Shown one piece after another: positions 34,779-49,700 of a stretch of DNA of 64,000 nucleotides (positions within the stretch are counted from its first letter, which is position 1; each line of letters opens with the position of its first letter). The translations under genes and the position numbers were made by a program. Origin of the DNA: Triglochin maritima (taxonomy: Eukaryota > Streptophyta > Magnoliopsida > Alismatales > Juncaginaceae); the NCBI GenBank assembly GCA_963682175.1, contig OY821779.1:3980501-4044500 (forward strand), read 5' to 3'. The notes under the pieces were generated by a model. The model saw only the letters and a list, made by a program, of their open reading frames with translations, was not told the DNA's origin and did no database searches.

Positions 34779-37700
34779 TCAATTTCCAGATTCACACTTT
34801 AATTGTGTCCGACGACGACGCAACTTCAAGTAGCCAAACTTCCCGGCTCCTGGAGAAGAACCCTCAAAGATATAGGGCAGATATCCCGTTGCAGCTTTGT
34901 ATCTCTGCTGAATCTGCCAACATTCAGAATTATCATCAGCTCTCTATCTTGAAATAAAATAATAATAATGTCATCTATGATATGGTAGAAAACTATTTAA
35001 CTTGAGACAACAGGAAGATGGTGATTGGTGACCCTAGGTAGTGTCGTTCTTTACAGAAGCCGAACGATCAAAATTAGTTCTTTTATCAAAGTGAAATAAT
35101 CAGTGGTGTTTGAAGTCTCAACATCACCTTCGATATTTGTGTATTGGGTTTTTCGGCCTAGACTCATTTAGGCACTTCGTTACAGGTGTGTAGGGTAAAC
35201 TGCGGGCACTCAAATTATACAAATTTCACGAAAAAAGAATTTCCAGGACATTTCTTAATTATACGTATAAAAAAATCAACAAAGAACACAAACCTAGGAT
35301 ACAGGTAGCAGCTCGAGATTTATAACAGGTTAGACGGAGACTGGAAGTTCCACTTCAGAAGACAAAAAAGTGCATGAAAGAGGACGCGAACGAAAGAGAG
35401 CCATCCTTATTGTTTACAGTTTTAGTAAGTTCTCATGGTCCACACGGCAAGCAAATAACTCCTACCGCGTAAGAGTCACCAAACACAAGGTGAAATAAAT
35501 AGATAGACATTAGCATTACCTCCAAGATGAATTCGCTGCTTCTAACACAGTTTCTTCCAATGACACATACAGAGCCACCTGACCCACCTCCAGTAATTTT
35601 TGCTCCAAACAGACTGGGATTGTCACTTGAAGAAGGCTGACGACGTTGCATTTCTTGAACCAATGTTACCAGCCTGTTTGTTCCATCCGAGCCTAAACCA
35701 CAGTCGTTATAGCTGTAGTGACACTGAAGAGAAAAATATTGGATCAACTCATACTACATCTTAATTTAAGGCTACAATCATTTGGCAGAGGGGTGTCTAT
35801 GACATGGTGCTAGTGGCACTACGCCCAAAGGAATGTACCAATTTGGGATACGAACAAGTTAGTGACGATGACGAATAAGAAAAGGATAGGTCCCATATGT
35901 AAGAAACATCCCCATCATTCCCAAGTTTGAGGCCACTACAAGCCTCTAACACATGCTAAAAACTAAATTAATATGATTTTTTCTCTCCAAAGCTTGGGAA
36001 ATTGTCACTCCTAGGAATTGGAGCCGTGACTTTTTGTCACAAAGGCACTCTGTGTGTCAGTGAACTACCTGAAGGTGTTCTAAGTTAATATGAACTCATG
36101 TTTAAGACTCCACAGTTGTTTTCTGTTCTACCTGCTAATCTGAAATATTTAGTTTGGTGTTTTTTTTAAAATTTCTCATGTTCCTTTTTTCCTGTTTTCA
36201 ATCGTACATGTTTCCTTTTTGGAGCTAATTTATAAAATTTCACATCCAGCGATCTCTTGTTCCATGTATAAGTAACTAAGGACTCAACATTGCATCCTTG
36301 TCCATGATAAGTAACTAAAATATAAAACGGTCACATTTTACGTTGACTGCTCTTCTGCCTTACTTTTTTACTCAATGTTGTATTTTTATATTGCACATCA
36401 TTCTCCACATTCAGATATAACGTAAAATTTCCACAATACTTGAGGATTTTTTTTCTTCTTTTCCAATAAAATAAATAAAAATTTAGTGATGCTACTGCCG
36501 TCAATTGTCAACTGACTTCATGTCTTTTTCCCAAGGTATGATAAACTAGGCACACGGAGTTCAACACGCCTTTCAGATTATGCAATAGGAACGATTAATG
36601 AATATAAGGTGTTTAAGATTGAAGCCGTAGGCCAATTAATTTTCTTTGTTGATAAAAAAGGATATTAGCTAATATTTCAGCAAATATCATAGAATCATCA
36701 TTTCTTTTTATAGAATTATTTCATAACATTGTGATTACCTGGTACATGAGCTCTCCAAGAGCAGAAAGCTGCTCATCTGTTGCTGCTGCAGTAAGTAACG
36801 CTTTAAATGCCTATCAAATAAAATGACATGACAAAGTCAACATTACAGAAAAGTAAGAAGAATCAAGTATCATCACCAAGGAGGCTTGCAACCTACGTAC
36901 TCAGAAAGGATAAATCAAGGAATGTAGTCAATATATGTAAAACAAATACGGGGTGAAATTATTTAGTTTAGTAAAAGATGATAAACATGTGGACCAGGAA
37001 ATTGTCATTGGATGTCACACAAAGTTAGAAACATCACCTGCAAATCTACAATGGATCCAGATAAGGCACCTTGACCTGTCAACCTTAAAAGGTAAAGGAA
37101 CTGGAGTTGCAAGATGGAAACCACTACTGGTTAACAAGAAAATCTACACACCTACATTTATTACTATAAAAGATAAAGAGAACAATTGTCGTAAACCTTC
37201 ACATTTCTTTATGCAGAATCCTTGCAGCGAAGCCACTATCATACAATCATAAATTTGTAAGTCTGTAATGTTCAATTTTTGACAGAGGAAATCAAAGACA
37301 GATCGTAGCAGGCTAGTGCCTACTATGTAACATTGTCATGAAGGCCTTTGCCGACTAACATAACAATTTTGAAACCAGTTAAGGTAAAAACATCCTATTA
37401 TAATATTGAACTTTGAGACAAATCTTGGGAATGGACAACTTTTTTAGTAAGACTGATTTTCAATTAGGATCCGAACCTTCTTGGAAATCCATTTTACTAA
37501 ATTAGAAAATGACAAGAGGATCGATCATGGTAGTGTGGTTGTATCGTCCCAATTTTCAGCAGTTCCAAAAAAACCAAGAGCATGCATGGGAGGCAAACAA
37601 CTTCAAATTAAAATATGATCATGCACAAAATTAATCAACTTTTATTGACCTGCACGCGGAAGTTTTCAAATATAGGATGCTTGGTAGGAGCCTTCACTTC

Positions 37701-40700
37701 ATAATTGCATTTGGGATCTACAACAGTTACTGTATCATTGTGATCAGAATACGTCCTTAAGAATGTCTCTCCAAGCATAGATTCAGGAAGCTTCTTCGAA
37801 TATGCAGCTTCATATCTAACATGAAAGTTAAACATACACAATTAAAATGAAAGGTAAACATCCACAATAATTCAATTAAAAATGTAAACTACAGAAAGGT
37901 TAATTAAATTAGTGAACATCGGATCAGTTAAAATCTGATAAAAAAAACTGATAAGCATGTTGATTTTTTTAACAGTGATTAGCATTATGATCTTCAAGCA
38001 AAAGAATTTGGCAGAAAACAAAATAAGAACTATTATATCCACAGTGAAGTTTCCCTAAACAACTGTTGCTGCCTTGCAGAATAAAGAACATACCTATGAG
38101 GAGAAAGATTGCAGAGGTAATCTAGCGTAGCTTCTGCTTTGAACAGTTTAATACCATCTTCTTCAAAATCATCAGAACCTGAGATATCATTGTTGTTCGA
38201 ACCATTTGCTGGACCTTCTGAACAGGGCGACATCTTAGCTGCTGTGGACTTTATTATCTTACGGCCCATAAAGGCACCTATTCTCACTGAACCATAGTCT
38301 TTTCCTCCGACACTACACGCAAACCCCAAAAGGTAAAGTACCAACAAATATCAGCAGTATTGGTATTACATGCATACATGTTTCTGTACGAGTTCAGAGC
38401 CAGGATTAGGTTATCTGGTTTGTGCGGAAATGGTGAAGATGGAAAAATGGTTGATAATGGATACATAGTATATGATTTCAAAGTTCAAAGATGGTAGATA
38501 AAACTAGAAAGTATGCTACAAATATTTCAATATCTCATTTAAACATCAACCCATTGAAGTTAATCAACATTAGATATTTATCAACACGAAAAGAAAATGC
38601 TACATAGACTACAAGAATAGAAGGGAAAAATGGAAAATAGTTGCCACGAAGCCATAGCTCATTTATCTGCATCCTATTTGATATGCACGAGATGATGCAC
38701 GTTCCATTTGAAAATGCATGTATATAATGCATTACCTGTGGCGAATTCCAGAATCTATACCCCAAAAACGTATGTGACTTGGGATAGCAACAAGTTCCTT
38801 TACCTCTGCTGGCTGTCGGGGGAAATATAAAAGATGTTTAATGCACCATAGTAATAGTACGGAAACAGGATGTAAGTTACATTATTAGGCAAAAGCAGAT
38901 ACTCACTTGGCAGACCATGGCAAGAAGCTTATTTGCTTCACCACATGCTGATGTCATTTGATCCATTACCCCACAAGGCGCTCCAACTACATGGTTTTCA
39001 ACCTGTAAGAGTTTATGAATGCACATGAAAATGTCATGCACGTTGATCCATGTCATAACCACAGAGAGAACATCTACTATATTCATACTTTCTGGCAGAG
39101 CAGTGCTAATTCTCTTGGGGAGATGTTCAGACCTGCACGGTAGAGAAAGAGAGAATAAAGGATGTTAATCTAACAGGATTTCTATAGAAGCAGCCCACAT
39201 TGGATGCAATGACAAAAAGATAATAGAGCAGATTCATGCAGCCATTATCACATTCACGTATGGCTTGACATCTTCAAAAAAAAAAAGGAGTTTCCTGCAG
39301 AAAAAGAATTTTGTAGTTTAGAACATATAATTTCCAACAATTGTGGTGCATTTTGTATCTCAATCTATTTGTAAACGAATGGGCTAATTGAAGATTATGG
39401 GGGTGTTTGTCTACCTGAAAACAAAAGGAAAAGAAAACAATTTCCCTTTGACCAGAACTTTTCCCGGTGTTTGTCCCAATCTTGGAAAAAGAAAATATTC
39501 TCTTTGGTTCTCTCTACCATCCAAAATGTACTGAAATCTTTTCCCTCAATTTCTCATACCCCCCACAGGAAACCAACGAAAAGTGCAGGAAAGTTGTAAA
39601 AAATGTACACGTCTAGCAAATTTATTTAATAGTTATTTTTATTACATAAAAACTTAACTACAAAAACATTAAAATCATATTTAACCAAATAAATAATATG
39701 ATTATCTTTAAAAAATCATGACAATATGTTACAAAATTATACCATAAAACTAGATAATAGAGATTAAGAATACATATCGAACTTCATATTGTCTTGTTAA
39801 AATAAAATTCTAAAATAAAATATTATTCAAATTTTGGAATAATATTGTAAAAAAAGGTAGAATATGAATATGCAAAACTTATTTAGTAAAATTTGCTTAT
39901 TAAAAACGACATATGTGATGTCGTTTTCATAAAACAATGGTTGTAATGAAAACATCACATTTGTCATTTTTATTTGGGGGAACAACATGTAAGTCATCAC
40001 TTGATGTATTAGCTTGAAGTCAACCAGGATTATTTCGAGAACTAAAAATATATTTTATCACACAGAAGCTAGAGCCTCTAATTTCCTTCAAATCCCCATC
40101 TCGCCCCGGACCAGACTGGCACGCACGCACGCGTGGAGTATTCTCTCCTCTCTTTCTTCTTATCAAAGGGTCATGAGAAGTTTCCATGTTCCTCAATATG
40201 GGACTAAAGAGAGGTAAGCATGACTTGGAAGTAACTAAAGAGATGAATAAACATTATTTCAAGTCATGTGTTACCTCTCTTTAGTCTCATATTGGGGGAA
40301 CATGGGAAGATGTTCTTAAACATCTACTTCCTATAACCATTTGATGGAAAAAAAGAGAGAAAAGAATGCTTCACACGCACACTCGCGGACCCGTTCGGTC
40401 CGGGGCGGGGATTTAGGGGAAATTAGAGGCTCTAGCATTTGGGTGATAAAATATATTTTTGATCATCGAAATAATCTTTGTTGACTTCAATTCAACTTAA
40501 TACATCGACTGACGACTTACATGTTTTACCCCCAAACAAAAACAACATATGCGATATTTTCATTACAATCATTTTTTTTCAATGAAAACGGCATCATAGA
40601 TGTTGATTTTAAGAAGTATATTTTACCAAATAAGTTTTTCAGATTCATATTCTTCCAAAAAAAATAACAATATTATTTCAATTTTTTTTCCTTGTTTAAA

Positions 40701-43700
40701 AGTGCATATTAATAGTCTTATATATTAATTTACTTTTCAACAAGATGTATATGTATGTAATATATAATTCACACCACATTTTTGAGTTAAATTAAATAAA
40801 AAATGTGCAATGTCTATTTAAATCTTAACGTACAACACACTCTTCGCAATAAAATTATAAATTTATATACACACCATTTACAAATAATATTAATTTTCCG
40901 GAAACAGTTGTTGAATTCAGATTTTTTTATTATAGTTGATTCCAATAGCTTACACAAACAACATAATCTTGGTCAAAAGGAAACTAATTTCCTCTGAGTT
41001 TTTATTTTCCGTTGTTTTCCCTTTGACCACGTAATTCATTTTCCGATGGTTTCCTGTGCACAAACACCCCCCTATTTTACTATTTCACGAGATATCATGT
41101 CAAAGTTGTAGAACCTTGTTTACTACAAGCCTACAAACTATTCTTTTAAATCATTATCCCAAGTTGTTAAAATCAAAGAGTCGGTGACTTATAATTCTTT
41201 TGGTATGGTTACCATCTCCATCATCTCTACTTTTTTCAATCATTAAAAGCAAAGTAACATAAAGGTAGAGGAAAGCACATTTGAAATGGTAAGAAGGTAG
41301 TTATTCATGGAACTAGTGTCATTAAAGGTCTACCTTCAATCTACCAGCAGAGAGAAGGGTTTTACTCTCCAGATAACTTCAGTGACAGACATGGTCAGAC
41401 AAGACTGTCCCACCCCACTTTACTCCAATGAATCAAACTTTTCAAGATAACAGACCAGTGCCAGATTCTCAAAAGGTTGATTCTGGAAAATGACATCAGC
41501 TCATCCACACAATTGAACAAAACATTCACATTAAGGCAATTGGACCCATATTCTGGAGTTCCCTTCCTACTTAGGTTCTCCAGAGAACAATCTGAAAACC
41601 CCAAACATGGAATTCTTCTAAAAATTAAGTCAAGTCTGGCACGAACCAAACAAAGACAACCCATTCTCTTCCACTTCATGGTATAGGGTAGGCTAGAATT
41701 GAGGGGTGCTAAATATTGGCACTATGCTTTCAGAGTACACTGATGCCACTTATGGAACCAAATCATTTAAAATTGGGTCTTGTAAAAGGCAAACATTTAA
41801 AAACAGAATCCAAGAGGCATCACACTATATGGTCTATAGTGTCAGGGAAGAGGGGCCATACCAGACCAAATTTAGAACTGAAAACCATTGAAACAGATAG
41901 AGTATGAAATTAATTTATACAAAGGTTCCAAGAAGGATAAGGAACTAATAAAAAGTTATTTGTCTAAAACCTCTCGACCCTGTAATTCACATGGAAACCC
42001 CACCAAAGCCCGCATCCCTTGTTGCATAGGCTGCGACTGTTAAACCAAACAGGTACCCTGGCAATGTTAAGAGTAGGGAAGGAGAGAAGCACCATGACGA
42101 AAATCCCACCTATCCTCTACATGGTGGAATTATTTTTAATGTTTCTAGGAATCTAATGCAAAAGCCTCAGCTTAAAAAGAAAATACTAAGGAAATTATAC
42201 AAACGTTAACAGTGCTTTGCACTCACTACTTTGGGATTGCTTAGTCAGCAGCAAGACAGAAAATTTGGCAGTGAAGTATGTTTGCACCCGGCACTTAATT
42301 AAAACACCAGAATATTTAACAAGTAGGAACAGTAAAAAAAAATTAAAGAGTGAAAAGCACCATGAGCAGCAACAATTGCAGACATGGTTGCAACCTCCAC
42401 TGATGCTGAAGATGATACACCTTTACCCTCTGGAACAGCAGAAGAAACCTGCATAAATTTTGCAAAGGAAAAACATAAAACTTTCTTTCAAATATGGGGA
42501 AAAAATACAACATTGGCTTGTCTAAGAAATTAGTCACACAACATGATGCAAGCACCAGAGGCATATTACATACTGTAAGTGCAGCCCACATTGATCGAGA
42601 ATGACCTACTAAATCATTAAAGATGTACAAGAGAAAAGTCTCATGGCTTTGCAGTCTGCATGGCATATATGACTCCCTGATGGATCTAGTGTAAACATCT
42701 AAGATATCCAACTTTTATATCGGTATCTAAGATATCATTGTAGCCAACTTGTGCATCTCAAATTTTTGCTAGTTACGTACTGCAAGTGTAATATCCTGTC
42801 CCCAGACCCACAAGGATCCCAGTTCGATCTGTTAGCCATCAGTCCACTATCTCAAAACAACTAGATCCCAGTCCACTAAATCATTAAAGATGTACAAGAA
42901 GAAAAGTCTCATGGCTTTGCAGTCTGCATAGCACATATGACTCCCTGATGGATCTACAGTAAACATGTAAGATATTCAACTTTTTTTATTGGTATCTAAG
43001 ATATCCAATTGGTGGAAATCATTATAGCCACCTTGTGCATCTCAAATTTCCTTATCAGTATTGATCTGTGCAATGTTGTTGGAGCAAAGGCTTTGTTGAG
43101 TAAACCCTATGCCCACAGTTGAAGAGCATGATTGCTATTCTTGCTAGTTACGTACTGCAAGTGTAATATCCCGCCTCAGACCCCCAAGATTCCAGTTCGA
43201 TCTATTAGCCATCAGTCCACTGTCTCACAGCAACATCCTAAGTTACGACAATACTTAAATTGCGAATGTGGTATGGTGTAAACTCATGTCCTCACCCCAA
43301 CAATTCCTTGTTAGGTAATGTTGAGTGTTGAAGTGTTGTGGTAGTAGACCATGTCCTTATAACTCCACCTAAACAATTATTTGCTAGGTAATGTGGGATA
43401 GATTTGGGGTGTTACACGTGCCATCAAAGTTTCCTTGGTCCCTTTGTCTCAAAATAGCTTCTGTGACTCTTTTTCGACATTGACAAAGTATAGAAAACAA
43501 GGCTAAGGGCACTGAGCCACAACCGAGCAAACTCCAAGCGAACTTCCTTTGAACTGATCAAAACTCAAGTCAAGAAGCTCAAAATCTGAAACATGTAGAG
43601 CAGAGATTGGCTTGCTCAAAGGCTGATAGTTGGCAATTGGCATCCCTTGATTGCAACACGTAATACAAACATAAAGGGAAAAAATACATATGCTTCAAAA

Positions 43701-46700
43701 TGTTCAACCGTTGTAATTCATTACTCAAAACTTGGGACATACAATGCTACTATTTAGAGAATAAAACAGAGAAAACACATATAAAGGATGCTAATATCGT
43801 AAAAGGTACTAAAGAAAGCTTAACTTTCTGCTGGACCACATTAAGGTGTAATTTTCCACATAAACTACAATTGATCTTGTACTCTATCAAAAAAAAACCT
43901 CAAAATGAACAAATACTTGGTCCTAATTCCTTCAACAGTTCCATTTCAAGATGTTATGACAATGCAGACAGTTAAAAGATAATAAGAAAGTAAAAAAACG
44001 AGCATACAAGTATGCTAATGCTGTCACTGAAGCGTGCACCCAATTCAGACATCAGAACAAGAATTGTGCCCGCGACATATGCAGCCCACCTGCATTTGAA
44101 CCCTGGTTACTAAAATACAAATAAAACAATTTAATCATATAGATCACATAGAATAAACTCATGTCAAAATTTGGAAAATAGACTCACTTCTGAGATGGAT
44201 CTTGTGCAAAATACTCTTTGGCCTTCTGGTATGATATTGGTTGTTCACCCTCCATCAGATCTGACAAATCCATGTCAAAGGTTGGAGCACGATTACTTAG
44301 CTCTGATCCAAATGATACCTGATATAGACATGAAAAACAAAAGGAAAAAAATAATAATATCCATGTCCAGACTTACAACGTAAAGCCCAAAGACTATTGA
44401 CTTCAAAAAGTGACGTACAATTTGCAAAACTGGGATAGGTCCTTGCCCCTTTGACTTTTGTCGTGCTTGGGCATGTTTCCACAGCTTTTGCTTGCTAGGA
44501 TGATTCCTTTGAACAGCAACATGACAGGCCTCTTTGATAGGCATCTGCAAACGACAAGGGTCAGCAACCAATTGTTTTCTTAAAAAAAGTTATCATATAG
44601 CATCAATCAACTCTAAACCTTTGCAAACAAGAAAACCTAGAGATGCAATACTTCATGCCACTGCATCAACAAACATAAGTGAACAATGTCCACAGAGATA
44701 AATACAAACAGTAAGAACAAATAAATTAGCAATGGACATGCAACTTTTAGTTTCAGCCTTGAGATGGGTGCCACAGTTGCAAAACACTCATTTTCTCTCA
44801 ACCTAAAAAATATTTTTAGTTAACAGAGTAGCTTAAACCATCTTGACCACTTAAATAGTAATACTTGCATCTAAAAAGTTGTTAACTTTAAAAATGCCAT
44901 CTATTCTTTATTGGTAGTTGTCGATGGCCACCTGCAAGACGAGGCTGCCTGAATAATCTGCAATTCCTCCCATAACATCCAATCTACCTGGTGCTCTTGC
45001 CACATAGATATCCTCCTGCAATATGTGGACACATTTGTGAGCAGAGAGATGAATTTAAAGATGATCTTAAGTTGGTTTCTCACGATAATTCTCAAGCTAG
45101 CAGTCCCTTAAGGGAACAAAGATGAGATGACATGGCTTTAGACGATTTTCATTGGCCAATAGTTCAGAACACCAAAAATCATGTAGAAGGAAAGATAGTA
45201 AGGGTTTAATGAGCGAGTTTATGTTTATGCTTGGATATCCAGCAAGGTATAGATATCAAGTCAAGCTATGTGAGTGTTGGCAGAGAAACTCATAACCTCC
45301 CAATTAAATAGCCCAGAAGCAGCAACGCGCTCCCGCATTTGGGGCTTCTCGAGAGACTTTCCAGAATCTATTCCACTGCCACGTCCAGATAAACTCTTCA
45401 AGAAGGCTACCGTATCAGATAATCCGTGCAACTCCCCATGAAGGATGTCAAAATCTTCAATGAATCTAAAATAAACAGATAAATAAGAAAGATATCAGTA
45501 GTCAACAAGCATTTAACACCTAAGCAAATGCAGATTAAATGCTTATTTGGCTGGGTGTAAGAAACCAACAGTTCAAAAGGAGGCACATCCCCCTCGGTTT
45601 CAGCATTGGGCGATGATGATCGTTGGCCAACTTCATTTTCAGCTCGTGAATACCACTCAGGGATGCTCATGTCCCTACCAGGAGCTCTTTGCAGCTGGTA
45701 GCCCAGAACTATGGCATCACGCAGTCTCCTTGCTCCGCTCAACTGTAACAAAAAAAAGGATCAATGTCAGCTCAAAATATCAACAGAAATTAATTCAAGA
45801 ATACAAGATTACTTTAGCATCAAGGAAGAATTCCCATAGAGAATAATCAAAACAGATATTGCAGTGATAGTGTCATTCTGCAGAATTCATACTCACACTA
45901 ACATCATCATATAAAAAATCCCTACACTACATTATTATGAAACTTTTCTTATTTAAAACAAACAATGGCAAGTTATCCAAGAAAATAGCAATAAACTGTT
46001 GAACTTAAAAATGTTACTTGACTAAATGCAAGAGCAAGAAGCTCAAAATGTTACTTGACTATTGCTGGGATGTCATGACCAAACTAATGATCAAAAAGTA
46101 TACAGGAATATTCATGCACGTCACTAGAAAATGACCATGCACAGTGAGTAATAAATTATTATAATATGGGGAAAAAATTAAAATTGTGCTTCTTAGGAGC
46201 TTCAGTGATTATGATTGAGAAAGATACCTTGTCTGAAGCATAATGTTTTCCAACTGCAGTTTCTTGTAGTATATGAGCAGCAACCTGAAAAATGACCAGA
46301 ACGGGCATATTCTCCATCACAGAAGAGCCAGAAAACCCCAGATCATGAATTTGTATGATGAAATACATTTGTTGATGGTATGTCTGTCAACAATTCACCA
46401 CATACATACTGTAAACACAAAGCTACATAATTAAGAGGGAAAGCTGAGTATTTCTCTTTTCTCCATCTAGATTCTAAATTTATGGCAGTGTGGAGTTTTC
46501 CATGTTATCCACTTCTGAGTCTTATCTTTTGATATCTTTAGAGCATAATATTAAATGAAGTGTCAAATTGCCTGCTCATTAAGAATCTGAAAACTGAATA
46601 CAACGAACAATCAACTATCAAGACTCATAGATACGTCGCTTGAGCTACAAATACTTACACCACATGTTCCACTGTTTCTACATGAATATTTGCAGCATTC

Positions 46701-49700
46701 CCCAATTGCTCATTAGTTAATAAAGGACACAATCTCATCTAGTTACATCCCAAACACTTTCAGGGTTGTGATTACAGAAGATCTTAATGAATCAAATTAA
46801 TTCAAGGAATGCTAATGGAAGTCTTGTACTGGGGAAGTGTCAGCATCGCCTTAAACTTTGAAGCATAAACAAATGACTAATCAGTTCAGAAGAATACCTA
46901 ACATTTTCTTAACTAATGTATGCAGTATGCATATGCACCTGCAAAACATGCATTGCTACATGATAAATCTTGATAAAGTTGAATTTATGTAAACCATAAG
47001 TAGCTTGTGCCTTTCATAAGTTATTTGAAGCAACCTCTCCAAATGGATGATGAATGCCTATTTCTTTTTCTTTTCTTTTTTCAAATCCATCCCCGACAAA
47101 AAATTAATTTAATATCATGTGAGCCGATGGACTTGGGAGGAAGCAGTCAAAAGAGATTTAAAAGATTGGATGTATTGAATCGGATTCATCCTCTTCCTCT
47201 TTTTATGTATTGAATCGGATCGAAGACATAAAAAGAGGAAGAGGCAGACCACGATTGACTTGGGAGGAAGCGGTCAAAAGGGATTTAAAATATTGGAATG
47301 TTCCTCGAGAATTTGCATTGGATAGAAACGCGTGGAAGAAGGTGATTCACGTGCATGAACTGTGACTCCTTAGAGTTTCATTTCTAGCCTATCCCAATTA
47401 GTTTGGGATAAAAAAGCTTTGTTGTTGTTGTTGTATCATGTGAGCCGATGGCCCACGTATCAGATATTAAACTAATAGAACAAATACTAGACTTGATCTT
47501 AGCCAAAAGGCCGAGAAAGTAATCATGAATGCCTATTTCTACTCTTTTCTTCCTCCTTGCTAATGCAACCAAGGTTTTAGAACCGAACCGGACGTCGAAC
47601 CGGTAACGTCAAAGGTTCAGAGGTTCAACCGGGGTCCAGTCCGAATCGAACCGGTTGAACCGATGACGTCAGCACGACGTCATAAAAATATATTATAGAT
47701 ATAATAGTCATATTTATTAAGCAAAAAAATATTCAAAACATCTACAATATCAATATTTCTAGAAGGTTAGGGTATAGATTTGGGTTTGTTTTTTTTAGAT
47801 ATGTAGTAATCGAATAACAGAATACATAATCAGGTACCAATATAAAAAAAACAAAAAAATGGTTTTTTTCCCTGATCCGGTGGTTGAACCGCCGGTTCAA
47901 CCTGGTTTAGCCTGTTTCAGGGCAAAAACGGTTTTGGGGTGAACCAGACCGGACAGGCCTCCGGTTCACGGTTGAACCGGCCAGTCCGGTCCGGTTTAAA
48001 AATGGTCCCATATAAGGTTAGTTATAGCAACAAAATCCAAATTTAATAAACAAATTAAGATAGAAAAGTATACCACACTACATGCAACATAAAGAAATCC
48101 TAGAAAAAATATATACAAGTTTAACAAAATGGAAGAAAGCAATTTTGTGATATATATTACGGTACATCATAAAAACTTTATGTAATCTCTGAGAACTGAG
48201 ATAATAGAAACATGCAACTTTTTGAAATGATATTGTGGTACAACAGAAAATTTATGCAAAATTTTAGAAGATTGAGGCATGCAATTAATTGCTTTGATAT
48301 TATGGCACATTTGTATTAGGCAAGTTCCCTAGGGAAATGTATGATCTTTATGGATGTAATATGATGCAAACAAGGAATATAGTCATTACTTGCGGTAATA
48401 TAAAAACATAAACATATTTCAACACTTTGTACAAGTGAGAGAACAATGTAAAATACCTCTCCACCATTGACACCACCCTCATAGCAGGGAACAAGACTAA
48501 GAGCCCGGTCAAGATATGGTGCCCAGTGACCAGTTAGTAGATCCCTCCTGATCATCTCAACACCACCCTGATAATACTGTTTAAGAGAATAGAGAATGTG
48601 TCAAAAGATATATATAGTTATATTATATAATGATTGCACTAAGTAAGTTATATTATATCATGACTGCATATTAAAGGAATGAACATAAGATGCTTAGTGC
48701 AACCTCAAGCATATTTCTGAGAAATGGCTCTTCATTGAAATAATCTCGACGCACAAACACAAATGGCAATTTGAATGCCAAAGCCTCGCTAACCGTACCA
48801 TACCCAATTTTACCTGAAATATGAAGAAAAAGAAGCCATGTGAAAAGAAATAATAACAACATATACTGTTGAATGCTTAAAATACTACTTCTACAGATTT
48901 ACCAAGCATGCAATCACATGCTGCCATGACATCAGGTGTGTAGACATCTTTTGCAAGTTTTCTGAAATTAGGAGGAAGTTCTTGTTTGTCCGAAGCACCA
49001 CAAACCTTACAAAATATTTAGCAAGGTCTGTTAGTCACAGAGAATAAGAAGCTATAGTTCAGTAAAGAAAGAAAAAAACTAGTTATAGCTGTGTATTCGG
49101 TGAAGCACATAGTCCATACCAGACACAACCAGCCAGAGGGCAACCACTCTTGTTTCAGTTTCCAACCAGCTGGCTATAAGAAAAAGGGCAAATATAAACA
49201 TCTAGTAGCGTTTACAAATAGAACACAAATATAGCAGTTCAAATCAGAAGTAAAGCCCAAGTTGATAACATAGACCTACAGAGGTGACAAGCAGAAATTT
49301 TCAGAAATAAAACTAAAATCCCACCTGTCCACCAAAATTGAAAATGAGCAACTTGACATCAGCTCCAACATCAAGTTCTTTCCTCACCTGCAATAAAATA
49401 ATCATAAAACAGAATGCGGGAATAGTGTGATGTATCATATGTCGTTTTTGCAAAGCATGCTAACCTCTTCTCGTGATTTGTGTAGCCTTCTAACAACCAA
49501 GGGGACATCAATAACATCACGAAAAGCAGGCACTTTAAAAGAAAATTTTATGTTAACAAATAGAAAACAGAGCCCCAAAACAAATTTAAAGGAGTCTGAA
49601 CTGGCATTTTATTATTTACATATTTTACGTACTTGGGCAATATCCAGGAAGTCTGAGCAAAAATTCACAATGAGAATAATCTTCAGCTATCTGTCACCAC

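Noticed and set aside
36953..37252. Plus-strand frame of 99 codons within the arabinokinase gene
   Set aside because: It lies in an intron, antisense to the gene, and resembles no known family.
47081..47523. U2 snRNA as a functional gene
   Set aside because: It lacks the 3' stem-loops, the branch-point recognition sequence is altered, no plant snRNA promoter elements lie upstream, a LINE interrupts it, and it has a poly(A)-like tail and target duplication.
47571..48005. hAT assignment for the GAACCGG-rich element
   Set aside because: The inverted ends are plausible, but I could not find an 8-bp target duplication, so it is listed only as a repeat.
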